64,000 bases of DNA from Streptomyces mesophilus. Lineage in GTDB: Bacteria; Actinomycetota; Actinomycetes; Streptomycetales; Streptomycetaceae. Positions 42,074 to 50,347 of this stretch are shown piece after piece. Location: the NCBI RefSeq assembly GCF_011044995.1, contig NZ_JAAKZW010000015.1, positions 1 to 64,000 of the forward strand. Reading direction: 5' to 3'. The notes below the pieces were generated by a model. That model made no database searches, was not told the DNA's origin, and saw only the letters and a program-made list of their open reading frames with translations. The position numbers and the translations under genes were made by a program. Position 1 is the first letter of the stretch, and the number at the start of each line of letters is the position of its first letter.

Positions 42074-44173
42074 ATGCACCCGCCTGCCGCCCCCACGACA
42101 GTGACAGGTGTGACCACAGCTACCGAGTCCGCAGCCCCGGCGTCCGCGCCCCCGGTGCTCGACAACCGGACGAAGAACATCGTCTTCGTGACGATCATGC
42201 TGGGCGTACTGCTCGCCGCACTCGACCAGACCATCGTGGGCACCGCGCTGCCGACGATCGTCTCGGATCTCGGCGGCGGCGCGCATATGTCGTGGGTGGT
42301 CACGGCGTATCTGCTCGCGGAGACGGTCTCGACGGTCCTGGTCGGCAAGTTCGGCGACCTCTTCGGCCGGAAGATCGTCTTCCAGGTGTCGGCGATCGTC
42401 TTCATCCTCGGCTCGTTCCTGTGCGGCCTCGCCGGGAACATGCTGATGCTGGTGCTCTTCCGCGGTATCCAGGGCATCGGCGCGGGCGGTCTGATGGTGA
42501 CCGCGATGGCCCTCATCGCCGATGTGATCCCGCTGCGCGAACGCGGCAAGTACCAGGGCGCGATCGGCGCGGTCTTCGGCGTCTCGACGGTCATCGGACC
42601 GCTGCTCGGCGGCCTGTTCACGGACCATCTGTCGTGGCGCTGGGCGTTCTACGTGAACGTGCCGATCGCCATCGCGGTGGTCGTCGCGGCCGCGCGCACC
42701 ATTCCCAGCGTCCGCTCGGCCGCGAAACCCGCGATCGACTATCTCGGTATCGCCCTGGTCGCGGTCGGTGCGAGCGCCCTGATCCTGGCGACGAGCTGGG
42801 GCGGCAACGAGTACGCGTGGAGCTCGGGCGTCATCATCGGCCTGTTCGTCGGCGGTGCCCTCGCGCTCGCGGCGTTCGCCGTGGTGGAGACCCGCGCGGC
42901 CGAACCGATGCTGCCCATGCGCCTGTTCAGCAATCCTGTCTTCACGGTCTGCTCGGTGCTCAGCTTCATCGTGGGCTTCGCGATGCTCGGCGCGATGACG
43001 TTCCTGCCGATCTATCTCCAATACGTGGACGGGGACTCGGCCACCGTGTCGGGCGTCCGCACCCTGCCCATGGTCCTCGGCCTGCTGATCGCGTCGATCT
43101 TCAGCGGCAACGTGGTCAGCAAGTCCGGCCGGTACCGGATCTTCCCCATCGTCGGCTCGGCGGTGATGACGCTCGGCCTCTTCCTGATGTCGCGGATGTC
43201 CGCCGACACCAGCGCGTGGCTCGAGTCCCTGTACATGTTCGTGCTCGGCGTCGGCATCGGCCTGTGCATGCAGGTCCTGACCATCGCGGTGCAGAACACG
43301 GTCGAGTACGCGGATCTGGGCACCGCCACGTCGGGCGTGACCTTCTTCCGTACGCTCGGCAGCGCCTTCGGCACGGCGGTGTTCGGCACCATCTACGCCA
43401 ACACCCTGGAGCCCAACCTCAAGGAAGGCATCACGGCCGCCGCACAGCTCGGCGCCGATCCGGCGCAGGCCGCGCAGGCGGCGGAGAGTCCCCAGGGACT
43501 GCACCGGCTGCCCGCCGAACAGGCCGCCCCGATCATCGAGTCGTACGCGGAAACGGTGCAGACCGTGTTCCTGTGGACCGTGCCGGTCGCGGTGCTCAGC
43601 TTCCTCGTGGCTCTGTTCCTCAAGGAGGTCAAACTGCGGGACTCCGCACGCTCCTCCTCCGCCGACATGGGCGAGGGCTTCTCCTCGCCGGCCGCCAACG
43701 CGGACTCGCGGCGGCTGCTCGAACTCTCCGTCGGCAAGGTCTTCAAGACCAAGGGCCTCTCCGACGCCCGCCAGGTGGTGGCCTCTTCGGACACCCGCCT
43801 CGACATGGCGGGCGCCTGGGCGGTGATGCAAGTCGCCCTGATGACACGGATGGTGGGCCATGCCAGCCTCGGTCTGATCGGCTCGACCAAGAAGGTGCCG
43901 CCGGAGGTGCTCCTGCCGGTGTACGAGCGCATGGTCGACGAGGGCTATCTGACCCGCGAGGGCAGCTATCTGTCGCTGACCTCGGCCGGTGAGCGGGAGG
44001 CCGAGACGATCGGCCGGGCATGGTCGCAATGGTTGGGCGACCAGGTGGAGGCCGACCTGGGCCGGCCCGCGGGCCCCGAACTGCGGGCGGCCGTGGACAC
44101 GATCGCCAAGCGGCTGCTCGCGGAGGATCTGCAGCAGGCACTGCCGCAACCACAGGCGGCGGGGGTCGGCTAG
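42074..44173 (+). CDS. DHA2 (EmrB/QacA) MFS exporter fused to a C-terminal winged-helix domain
   Basis: Protein of 699 residues. A 14-helix MFS drug exporter spans about residues 35-530: [20 protein letters not shown] is motif D-like, [16 protein letters not shown] the motif A loop, and [20 protein letters not shown] motif B/C-like. After helix 14 ([16 protein letters not shown]) comes a cytoplasmic domain of about 150 residues with a MarR/PadR-like shape: [40 protein letters not shown] (wing helix) and [20 protein letters not shown]. This suggests the transporter senses something. ATG 42074 or GTG 42110 may be the start. Confidence 0.83.
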   Translation: MHPPAAPTTVTGVTTATESAAPASAPPVLDNRTKNIVFVTIMLGVLLAALDQTIVGTALPTIVSDLGGGAHMSWVVTAYLLAETVSTVLVGKFGDLFGRKIVFQVSAIVFILGSFLCGLAGNMLMLVLFRGIQGIGAGGLMVTAMALIADVIPLRERGKYQGAIGAVFGVSTVIGPLLGGLFTDHLSWRWAFYVNVPIAIAVVVAAARTIPSVRSAAKPAIDYLGIALVAVGASALILATSWGGNEYAWSSGVIIGLFVGGALALAAFAVVETRAAEPMLPMRLFSNPVFTVCSVLSFIVGFAMLGAMTFLPIYLQYVDGDSATVSGVRTLPMVLGLLIASIFSGNVVSKSGRYRIFPIVGSAVMTLGLFLMSRMSADTSAWLESLYMFVLGVGIGLCMQVLTIAVQNTVEYADLGTATSGVTFFRTLGSAFGTAVFGTIYANTLEPNLKEGITAAAQLGADPAQAAQAAESPQGLHRLPAEQAAPIIESYAETVQTVFLWTVPVAVLSFLVALFLKEVKLRDSARSSSADMGEGFSSPAANADSRRLLELSVGKVFKTKGLSDARQVVASSDTRLDMAGAWAVMQVALMTRMVGHASLGLIGSTKKVPPEVLLPVYERMVDEGYLTREGSYLSLTSAGEREAETIGRAWSQWLGDQVEADLGRPAGPELRAAVDTIAKRLLAEDLQQALPQPQAAGVG

Positions 44174-44222
44174 CCGACCAGACTGCTGGGGTCGGCCGGC
44201 CGTCGCGGTTGCCGCGTCGGAG

Positions 44223-45038
44223 TCAGGAGCTGTCCGCCGCACCGTGACGTCCGGCCCGATAGCGGCCCGGGGTGCTGCCGATGAGGTGCGTGAAGGCGGC
44301 GATGAAGCCGCTGGGATTGGCCCATCCGCAGGCGTGGGCGGTGTGCGTGATGTCGTGACCCTCGGCAAGGAGCACGAGGGCGTGGTGGATGCGCAGTTGG
44401 GTGCGCCACTCGTAGAAGGTCATCCCGAGTTCGTTGCGCATCAGCCGGCTGAGGGTGCGCGAGCCGGCGCCGATCGTCCTGCCCAGCTCGGCCATCGAGG
44501 AGTTGTCCTCCGGCGTTTCGGTCAGCACCCTCGCCATGGCCCGCAGGCGATCGTCCCGAGGTTCCGGCAGGTACAGCGGCTGCTCCTGTGCCTCTCTGAG
44601 TTCGTCGACCAGGACGCGCAGGAGCCGGGCGCGGGCAGAACGGCTGTAACCCGGCTCCGTGCCCCCGTGGTGATGTGGTCCTGACAGAGCAAGGACGACC
44701 TCGCGCGCGAGGCCGGTGGCGAGGAACACCGCCGGCCGGTCCGGCAGACGCCCGGCCAGGGACGGCGCGAGGAACACGACGCGCATGTCCGTGTCCCCGT
44801 GGGCGCGGTGCCGGTGCGTGCTTCCGGCGGGGGTCCACGCGATCCGGTTGGCCGGGACGACGGAGGTGCCGCGGTCGGTGTGGACCGTCAGCACACCGGT
44901 GGCCGCGTACACCAGATGCCCCCGCGCGTGCGACTGCACCGAACTGGAGCCGCCCGACGGCCACAGGTGCTGTCCACCGGACGGCCAGACACGCGACGTC
45001 ACCCCTGCGGGTTCGGATGCTTGGCGGCCAACGGGCAT
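44223..45038 (-). CDS. AraC-family regulator with cupin sensor
   Basis: Regulator of 271 residues. The N-terminal cupin part (SHARGHLVYAATGVLTVHTD, NRIAWTPAGSTHRHRAHGDT) is the AraC_binding fold. The C-terminal double HTH reads DDRLRAMARVLTETPEDNSS, LGRTIGAGSRTLSRLMRNEL and ALVLLAEGHDITHTAHACGW, ending PSGFIAAFTHLIGSTPGRYR. ATG 45038. It is divergent from the alpha/beta hydrolase at 45171, a likely target. The MFS stop lies 50 bases from its 3' end (convergent). Confidence 0.88.
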   Translation of the reverse strand: MPVGRQASEPAGVTSRVWPSGGQHLWPSGGSSSVQSHARGHLVYAATGVLTVHTDRGTSVVPANRIAWTPAGSTHRHRAHGDTDMRVVFLAPSLAGRLPDRPAVFLATGLAREVVLALSGPHHHGGTEPGYSRSARARLLRVLVDELREAQEQPLYLPEPRDDRLRAMARVLTETPEDNSSMAELGRTIGAGSRTLSRLMRNELGMTFYEWRTQLRIHHALVLLAEGHDITHTAHACGWANPSGFIAAFTHLIGSTPGRYRAGRHGAADSS

Positions 45039-45141
45039 AACGCGGCAGCCTATTGGTGGCACGCCATGCCAGGGAAGTGGTGACCTGGACCGACTCCGGA
45101 ACCGAGGGTGTTCCGGAGCGCTCCGAAGTGGCACCACATCC

Positions 45142-45170
45142 GGAGATGGAGATGGAGAAGGAGATGGGTG
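45142..45170 (+). repeat. GGAGAT hexamer repeat forming multiple ribosome binding sites
   Basis: GGAGAT-GGAGAT-GGAGAA-GGAGAT-GGGTG leads straight into ATG 45171. Each unit contains a Shine-Dalgarno core at a different distance from the start; only the last is in the ideal range. Confidence 0.75.
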
Positions 45171-45872
45171 ATGGCGACGTTCGTCCTGGTCCCTGGCGCG
45201 TGGCACGGTGGTTGGACTTTCGAGGCGGTGACCCCTTTGCTGGAACGTGCCGGGCACACCGTCCACGCCCTGACCCTGACGGGGCTGAGGCCGGACGACG
45301 ACGATGCGACGGTCGCGAGCGCCAACCTCGATACGCACGCCGACGACGTCCTGAGCCTCTTGGGCCGCACCCGGATCACCGACGCGACGCTTGTCGGTCA
45401 CAGCTACGGCGGGATGGTGATCTCGGCCGCGGCCGACCGTGCGGGCGGCCGTGTCTCGCGACTGGTGCATCTCGACGCCTACGTTCCGCGTGACGGCGAA
45501 TCGTGCTGGTCTTTGACCACCGACGGCTACCGGCGGTCATTCGTCGAGGGTGCGGCGGACACGGGGTACGCCGTCCGTCCCCCGTTCCGGGCCCCGCACG
45601 GCGGCGACCCCCGTCGCCGTCCCCACCCCCTGGCCTCCGTCGTGCAGTCGATCCGGCTCACCGGCGCCGTCGACCGTGTGCCCCGGCGCGAGTTCGTCTA
45701 CTGCTCGGGCTGGGCGGACGGCACTCCCTTCACCGCACTCCGCACCCGCCTGCAGGCCGACCCGGAGTGGCACGTCCATGACGTCCCCACCGGTCACAAC
45801 GCGATGCGGGAGGCCCCACGTGCCGTCGCCGAGCTGCTGTTGCGAGCAGCACCGAGCGACACGTCGGCCTGA
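45171..45872 (+). CDS. Alpha/beta hydrolase (EstC/MenH-like)
   Basis: Cytoplasmic hydrolase of 233 residues. ATFVLVPGAWHGGWTFEAVT is the short oxyanion loop; TLVGHSYGGMVISAAADRAG has nucleophile Ser78; DVPTGHNAMREAPRAVAELL has the catalytic His (about 212). Same family as the Cys77 protein at 23866 (about 40 residues longer), but with the normal Ser. It is divergent from the AraC gene and may be under its control. A GGAGAT hexamer repeat sits in its leader. Confidence 0.86.
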   Translation: MATFVLVPGAWHGGWTFEAVTPLLERAGHTVHALTLTGLRPDDDDATVASANLDTHADDVLSLLGRTRITDATLVGHSYGGMVISAAADRAGGRVSRLVHLDAYVPRDGESCWSLTTDGYRRSFVEGAADTGYAVRPPFRAPHGGDPRRRPHPLASVVQSIRLTGAVDRVPRREFVYCSGWADGTPFTALRTRLQADPEWHVHDVPTGHNAMREAPRAVAELLLRAAPSDTSA

Positions 45873-45877
45873 TACGG

Positions 45878-46765
45878 CTAGCCGTCGAGCGGCTTCTCGA
45901 ACCAATGGTGCGCGTAGTACTCGTCGTTGAAGGCCGGGACCTCCTCGTAACCGGCCGACCGGTAGAGCGCGATCGCCTCGCGGAGCTCCCCGTTGGTCTC
46001 CAGACGCACCGACCGTGCACCGGAACGCACCGCGTACGCCTCGAGTTCGGCCAGTAGCCGGCGGCCGAGCCCGAGGCCGCGGGCCGACTTCGCCACCCAC
46101 ATGCGTTTGATGTACGGCGGCTCGTCCCCGCCGAGGTGAATGCCGCCGCACCCGACGGGCTCCCCGTGCAGGCGCGCCACCACGAACACCCCGTGCGGTG
46201 GCCCCAGGACACCGGCATCGGGCACCGCGCTCAGCGCGGCATCGAAGCCCTCCTCGAAACGTTCGCTCAGCTCGTCGAAATACGCCCCCAGGCAGGCCAC
46301 GGAATCGGGATGCGCCGGATCCAGCTCCTCCACGCTCACCGTCCCCGCGGTGAGCAGCCGGTCGACCTCGGCCATGGCGGCGGTGAGCCGGGTGCGCTGC
46401 CGCTCGTTGAGCGAGGTGAGGATCAACTCGGCCAGTTCGTCGCTGCGTTCGTCGAGTACGGCTCGCTCCTTCCGCCCGGCCGCCGTGAGCCGTACGGTGC
46501 GCACCCGCCGGTCGTGCTCCTGCGGCTCCACGGTCACCAGTCCGTCCCGCTCCAGGGACCGCAGCAGCCGGCTCACGTATCCGGAGTCGAGCCCGAGCCG
46601 GTCCCGCAGCCGCCGCACATCCCGCCCCTCGGCTCCGATCTCCCACAGCAGCCGGGCCTCACCGACGGGACGGTCCGTACCGAGGAAGTGGTCGTGCAGC
46701 ACACCGATGCGTTCGCCGACGGTGCGGTTGAAGCGCCGGACTTGGGCGATTGATTCAGCATCCAT
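45878..46765 (-). CDS. MarR-GNAT fusion regulator/acetyltransferase
   Basis: Two-domain protein of 295 residues. Residues 1-145 form a MarR winged helix (VGEARLLWEIGAEGRDVRRL, RLGLDSGYVSRLLRSLERDG as recognition helix, VTVEPQEHDRRVRTVRLTAA as wing). Residues 150-295 form a GNAT domain: VFVVARLHGEPVGCGGIHLG, KRMWVAKSARGLGLGRRLLA (acetyl-CoA loop RGLGLG) and NGELREAIALYRSAGYEEVP. Fusions of this kind are known in actinobacteria, but their substrates are mostly unknown. A 20-base palindrome abuts the start codon ATG 46765, and no ribosome binding site is visible, so the mRNA may be leaderless and self-repressed. Confidence 0.87.
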   Translation of the reverse strand: MDAESIAQVRRFNRTVGERIGVLHDHFLGTDRPVGEARLLWEIGAEGRDVRRLRDRLGLDSGYVSRLLRSLERDGLVTVEPQEHDRRVRTVRLTAAGRKERAVLDERSDELAELILTSLNERQRTRLTAAMAEVDRLLTAGTVSVEELDPAHPDSVACLGAYFDELSERFEEGFDAALSAVPDAGVLGPPHGVFVVARLHGEPVGCGGIHLGGDEPPYIKRMWVAKSARGLGLGRRLLAELEAYAVRSGARSVRLETNGELREAIALYRSAGYEEVPAFNDEYYAHHWFEKPLDG

Positions 46766-46785
46766 TCTCTGACTTTAGTCAGAGA
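46766..46785. promoter_or_regulatory. 20-base palindrome abutting the MarR-GNAT start codon
   Basis: TCTCTGACT-tt-AGTCAGAGA is symmetric over 9 bases each side. On the minus strand it includes TAAAGT, a possible -10 box 6 bases before ATG 46765. A bound repressor would therefore cover the promoter. Confidence 0.75.
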
Positions 46786-46870
46786 CTTCTGCGGAACGCA
46801 GCCCAATTGCCGGAATCGGAGGCACACTTGGCCGAGCGGATCGAGCGGATCGAGGGGAACGGGGTGGGGA

Positions 46871-47734
46871 ATGGGACGACGTCTGCTGTGTACCGCCGCA
46901 GCACTCCTGGCCCTGGCCCTCACCTCGTGCAGCGAGAGCCCGGGCGACCTCACGGTCGAGGGTTCGCCGCCGGCGTCGCCGTACGACGGGCCGCTGGATC
47001 TGCCGGTCAAAGAAGTCCCGGACGAGGACCCGGACGACGCGTACACCCCCATCCAGTCACTCGGGTCGGCGGGCCGCGCCCTGGAGTGCGACTGGGAGGT
47101 CATGAGCGGCGGCAAAGGCGACCGGTGGAGCAAGTCCGACGGTGGCGGCACACCCGAGGACGGGCTCCGCCTCTACTTCGAGATCTACCAGCCCGGCCTC
47201 CCCACGTCCGGCTATCGGATCGAGCGCAAGGAGAAGGGGCGCGTTCTCTTCTCGTACGACGTGCGGGGCCGCACGAAAGTCGCGGTGATCGTCGCCAAGG
47301 ACCAGCCGAGGCGGCCAGGTTGGGGTCCCGACACCTCGGCACACTGCGATGTCGCCGAACTCCCGGAGAGCTTCACCGACGACATGGCCGACGACATCTG
47401 GCACGACCTGGACGGACGGCGCGTACCGACGGCGATCATCACCAGCAGCGAGGGCTCCGGCCACTGCGACTGGCAGCGGGCGCACTTCCTGGAGTTGGGT
47501 TCGGGTATGAAACGTGTCCTGTACGCCCGCGACCCGCATACCGTCCTGCCGGACACCATGCTGATCTCCCGGTACGAGAAGGATGTCGAGCTGCCCGCCG
47601 ACGCGAAGGACAGCGGCTACCGCCTGGACGACTGGCAGTTGTGGCGCACGGACAGCAAGTCCGCCGTGTATGTGCGCACTTCGGACGCCGTGGAGAAGTG
47701 GCCCGCGGTACGCAAGGGGATGGCCTGCGCCTGA
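46871..47734 (+). CDS. Lipoprotein of unknown function
   Basis: Lipid-anchored protein of 287 residues: MGRRLLCTAAALLALALTSC with lipobox LTS-Cys20, then an acidic, Pro-rich spacer (LPVKEVPDEDPDD). The mature part has four cysteines (LECDWEV, AHCDVAELP, GHCDWQRA, GMACA) and a repeated CDW motif, suggesting two related subdomains that each hold a disulfide. No enzymatic motif is seen. ATG 46871. Close relatives may occur only in Streptomyces. It is divergent from the MarR-GNAT gene. Confidence 0.7.
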   Translation: MGRRLLCTAAALLALALTSCSESPGDLTVEGSPPASPYDGPLDLPVKEVPDEDPDDAYTPIQSLGSAGRALECDWEVMSGGKGDRWSKSDGGGTPEDGLRLYFEIYQPGLPTSGYRIERKEKGRVLFSYDVRGRTKVAVIVAKDQPRRPGWGPDTSAHCDVAELPESFTDDMADDIWHDLDGRRVPTAIITSSEGSGHCDWQRAHFLELGSGMKRVLYARDPHTVLPDTMLISRYEKDVELPADAKDSGYRLDDWQLWRTDSKSAVYVRTSDAVEKWPAVRKGMACA

Positions 47735-47794
47735 CCGCGCGGCGTCATCTGCGCGCGCCCCGCGGCGCCGGCCGCACGAACGGCAACTCGCGCC

Positions 47795-49009
47795 CTACGC
47801 CCCCCAGCCGACGGGCAGCGCTTCGGGGCCGCGGATCAGGGCGTTGCGGCGCCAGGTGACCTCCTCCTGCGGGACCGCCAGGTGGAGTCCGGGCAGGCGG
47901 TCGAGGACCGTGTTCATCAGGAGGTCGATCTGGAGGCGGGCGAGCAGTCCGCCGGTGCAGTAGTGGGTGCCGAAGCCGAAGGAGATGTGGGGGTTGGGGC
48001 TGCGGTCGAAGTCGATCTCCTCGGGGGCGGGGAAGACGTCGGGGTCGCGGTTGGCGGCGAGGTAGGAGACGTAGACCGGCTCGCCGGCCTTGATGCGGTG
48101 GCCGCGCAGGTCGAGGTCCTCGGTGGCGATCCGGGCGAGGCCGACCGCGCTGCGGTGCGGGATGTAGCGCAGGAGTTCGTCGAGGGCCCCCGGACGCAGG
48201 GAAGGGTCGGCCGCGAGACGGGAGAGCAGCGCCGGGCGGGTCATCAGCAGGTACAGCATCTGGCCCGTGTTGTTGGTGACGGCCTCCCCGCCGATCTGGA
48301 GCGGCCCGGCCACACCGGCGGCCTCCTCGGCGGTGAGTTCACCGCGGGCCACGGCCGCGCCGAGCAGCGACAGGATGTCCTCGCCGTCGGAGTCCTTGCG
48401 CGTACGGATCGCCTCGGCCAGCCAGGCGTAGAGCTGCTCCTTGACCTGGCCGGTGGTGCGCGGGTCGGCGGACGGGAACACGATCTGGTCGGTCCACGCC
48501 GTGAGTTGAGCCCGGTCCGCCGGCGGCACCCCCATGGCCTCGCACACCACCGCGACCGGGAACGGTGCGAGCACCCGTGCCACGAGGTCGGCGGGCGGGC
48601 CCTCGTCGAGGAGCGCGTCCATCAGGCCGTCGAGCATCGGCTGCGCCTTGACCCGTACGCGCTCGACGCCCGCAGCCGTGAACGCGGGGGCCACGACGCG
48701 CCGCAGCCGGTGATGGTCGGCGCCGTCCGCGAAAGCGAGGGATCCGGGCTTGGGCTTGAAATGCGGGGCGAGCCGGGTGATCTGACGCTCGGTCACGGGT
48801 CCACGGACGAACCGCGCGTCGTTGGTGACCATCCGCACATCCTCGTACCGGGTCACGAGCCACGCCCAGCCCTCACCGTGCGGCAGCTTGATGCGGTGCA
48901 CAGGACCGGCGTCCATGAGTTCACCGAGCACCGGGTCGAAGTCCATGCCGGTGAGATTCTGCGCGGGCCACTCGCGTACCGGGAGTGCTGCGGGGGCGTC
49001 GTCGATCAT
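47795..49009 (-). CDS. Second CYP158-type cytochrome P450
   Basis: P450 of 404 residues, clearly paralogous to the one at 37323. It shares LPVREWPA at the N-terminus, then GEGWAWLVTR, the I-helix QIGGEAVTNNTGQ (Ala in place of the usual Thr) and DELLRYIPHRSAVGLARI. Heme Cys is in HISFGFGTHYCTGGLLAR. This layout matches CYP158A1/A2, which couple flaviolin. Unlike the first P450 it stands alone, ATG 49009 with CGGAGCCCGCC upstream. It could act on the same or a related phenolic substrate; no PKS gene is beside it. Confidence 0.85.
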   Translation of the reverse strand: MIDDAPAALPVREWPAQNLTGMDFDPVLGELMDAGPVHRIKLPHGEGWAWLVTRYEDVRMVTNDARFVRGPVTERQITRLAPHFKPKPGSLAFADGADHHRLRRVVAPAFTAAGVERVRVKAQPMLDGLMDALLDEGPPADLVARVLAPFPVAVVCEAMGVPPADRAQLTAWTDQIVFPSADPRTTGQVKEQLYAWLAEAIRTRKDSDGEDILSLLGAAVARGELTAEEAAGVAGPLQIGGEAVTNNTGQMLYLLMTRPALLSRLAADPSLRPGALDELLRYIPHRSAVGLARIATEDLDLRGHRIKAGEPVYVSYLAANRDPDVFPAPEEIDFDRSPNPHISFGFGTHYCTGGLLARLQIDLLMNTVLDRLPGLHLAVPQEEVTWRRNALIRGPEALPVGWGA

Positions 49010-49177
49010 GGCGGGCTCCGTCCGTTCATCCGTGGTCCCCCTCACGCTCCCGCGCGCCCGGGGTACGGCTCGCGCTGAGTTACGCCGGATGGGCTCGCAG
49101 TACGTCCCCGGCGTCAGAAGACGCGCCCATCCGTACATGCCATTGCGGCTATATAACCAAGGAGGTATTTTCGAGAT

Positions 49178-49495
49178 ATGCCCATACCGTTCGATGTGCT
49201 CGCCGAACCCCAGCGCCGACGCATCCTGGACCTGCTCCTTGAGCGCCCCCGCCTGGTCGGCGAGCTGACCGCCGAGCTCGGCCTGAGCCAGCCCGGCACC
49301 TCCAAGCACCTGCGGGTGCTGCGCGAGGCCGGTCTGGTGCGCGTACGGCAGGACGCGCAGCGCCGCTGGTACGAGCTGCGCCCCGAGCCCCTCGCCGAAC
49401 TCGACGCATGGCTCGCGCACTACCGGCACCTGTGGTCGGCGAGCTTCGACCGCCTCGAACGCCATCTCGACCAGCTGAAGGACGACGCGCCATGA
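49178..49495 (+). CDS. ArsR-family regulator
   Basis: Small winged-helix regulator of 105 residues: FDVLAEPQRRRILDLLLERP, LTAELGLSQPGTSKHLRVLR (recognition helix) and VRVRQDAQRRWYELRPEPLA (wing). No metal-binding cysteine pair is present, so it is not a classical metal sensor. Its stop overlaps the following gene (ATGA at 49492-49495). The adjacent SRPBCC protein may act as its ligand-binding partner. ATG 49178 has GGAGG at 49160-49164, 13 bases upstream, in a locally AT-rich leader (TATATAACC). Confidence 0.9.
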   Translation: MPIPFDVLAEPQRRRILDLLLERPRLVGELTAELGLSQPGTSKHLRVLREAGLVRVRQDAQRRWYELRPEPLAELDAWLAHYRHLWSASFDRLERHLDQLKDDAP

Positions 49496-50331
49496 ACCCC
49501 GAAGCCGACACCCTCACCACCGCCGACGGCCGCAACGCCCTGGTGATGCGGCGCAGGCTCGCCCATCCCCCGGCCGCGGTCTGGGCGGCCGTCACCGAAC
49601 CGAAGCAGCTCGCCCAGTGGTTTCCGTCCGAGGTCTCCGTCGAGCTGAAGCCCGGCGGCACGGTGGGTTTCCACTTCCCCGGCGAGGACGGCCCCGGAAT
49701 GACGGGCCGGGTCACCGACGCCGACGAACCGCACGTGTTCGCGTTCACCTGGGGCGAGGACCATCTGCGCTGGGAGATCACGCCCGAGGGCGAGGGTTCA
49801 CTGCTCACGCTCACCCACACCTTCGGCGACCGCTTCGGCGGGGCGAGCTTCGCCTCCGGCTGGCATCTGTGCCTCACGGCGCTCGGCCAGGTCCTCGACG
49901 GGGTGCCCGTGGACGTCGAGCCGGACCGGGGCGAGCTGCACGAGGCGTATCTGGAGCAGTTCGATCTGGGCCGCGGTGAGATCGACGGCACGACGGTCCG
50001 CTTCGAGCGTCAGCTGCTGCGGCCCGCGGACGGCGTCTGGTCCGAACTGGCCGGCGGAGCTCCGGTGTCGGAAGGGTCCGCCGTTCCGCAGGGCTTCACG
50101 GCGCCCGCGTACGAGCAAGGCCATGTGACCGAAGTACGGGAGCCCGAGGTGCTCTCCTATCGGACGCCGTCGGGTGAGCTCGTCCGCTGGAAGTTCGGCG
50201 CGGGCACCGGCCACGGGGCCCGGCTGGTCCTCACCGTGGACGGGTCCGGCGATCCGCGGCATGCCCGGGACGCCTGGCATGAGCGGATCGAGCGGCTCGC
50301 GGCGCGGATGCTGGACATCGCCGCTTCCTGA
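49492..50331 (+). CDS. Tandem SRPBCC/AHSA1-domain protein
   Basis: Protein of 279 residues with two Aha1/START-like domains. The first has VMRRRLAHPPAAVWAAVTEP, QLAQWFPSEVSVELKPGGTV and LTLTHTFGDRFGGASFASGW. The second (about 160-279) starts TVRFERQLLRPADGVWSELA and ends RLVLTVDGSGDPRHA. ATG 49492 overlaps the ArsR stop, so the two are coupled. In the fused version at 29996 only one such domain is present. Such domains bind hydrophobic ligands; ligand unknown. Confidence 0.87.
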   Translation: MNPEADTLTTADGRNALVMRRRLAHPPAAVWAAVTEPKQLAQWFPSEVSVELKPGGTVGFHFPGEDGPGMTGRVTDADEPHVFAFTWGEDHLRWEITPEGEGSLLTLTHTFGDRFGGASFASGWHLCLTALGQVLDGVPVDVEPDRGELHEAYLEQFDLGRGEIDGTTVRFERQLLRPADGVWSELAGGAPVSEGSAVPQGFTAPAYEQGHVTEVREPEVLSYRTPSGELVRWKFGAGTGHGARLVLTVDGSGDPRHARDAWHERIERLAARMLDIAAS

Positions 50332-50347
50332 ACGGAGTTCGGCCGGC

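Noticed and set aside
42065-44368. 767-codon minus-strand frame
   Set aside because: It is the complement of the MFS exporter; it is rich in His, Arg, Asp and Gly as expected for the antisense of a membrane protein gene.
45171-45872. Lactonase or epoxide-hydrolase assignment
   Set aside because: Only the general alpha/beta fold and catalytic Ser/His are visible; no sequence feature singles out one substrate class.
36796-49009. One large secondary-metabolite cluster
   Set aside because: Only rppA, one P450 and a cupin form an operon. The genes between it and the second P450 (sulfatase, exporter, AraC, hydrolase, MarR-GNAT, lipoprotein) run in separate units with their own regulators.
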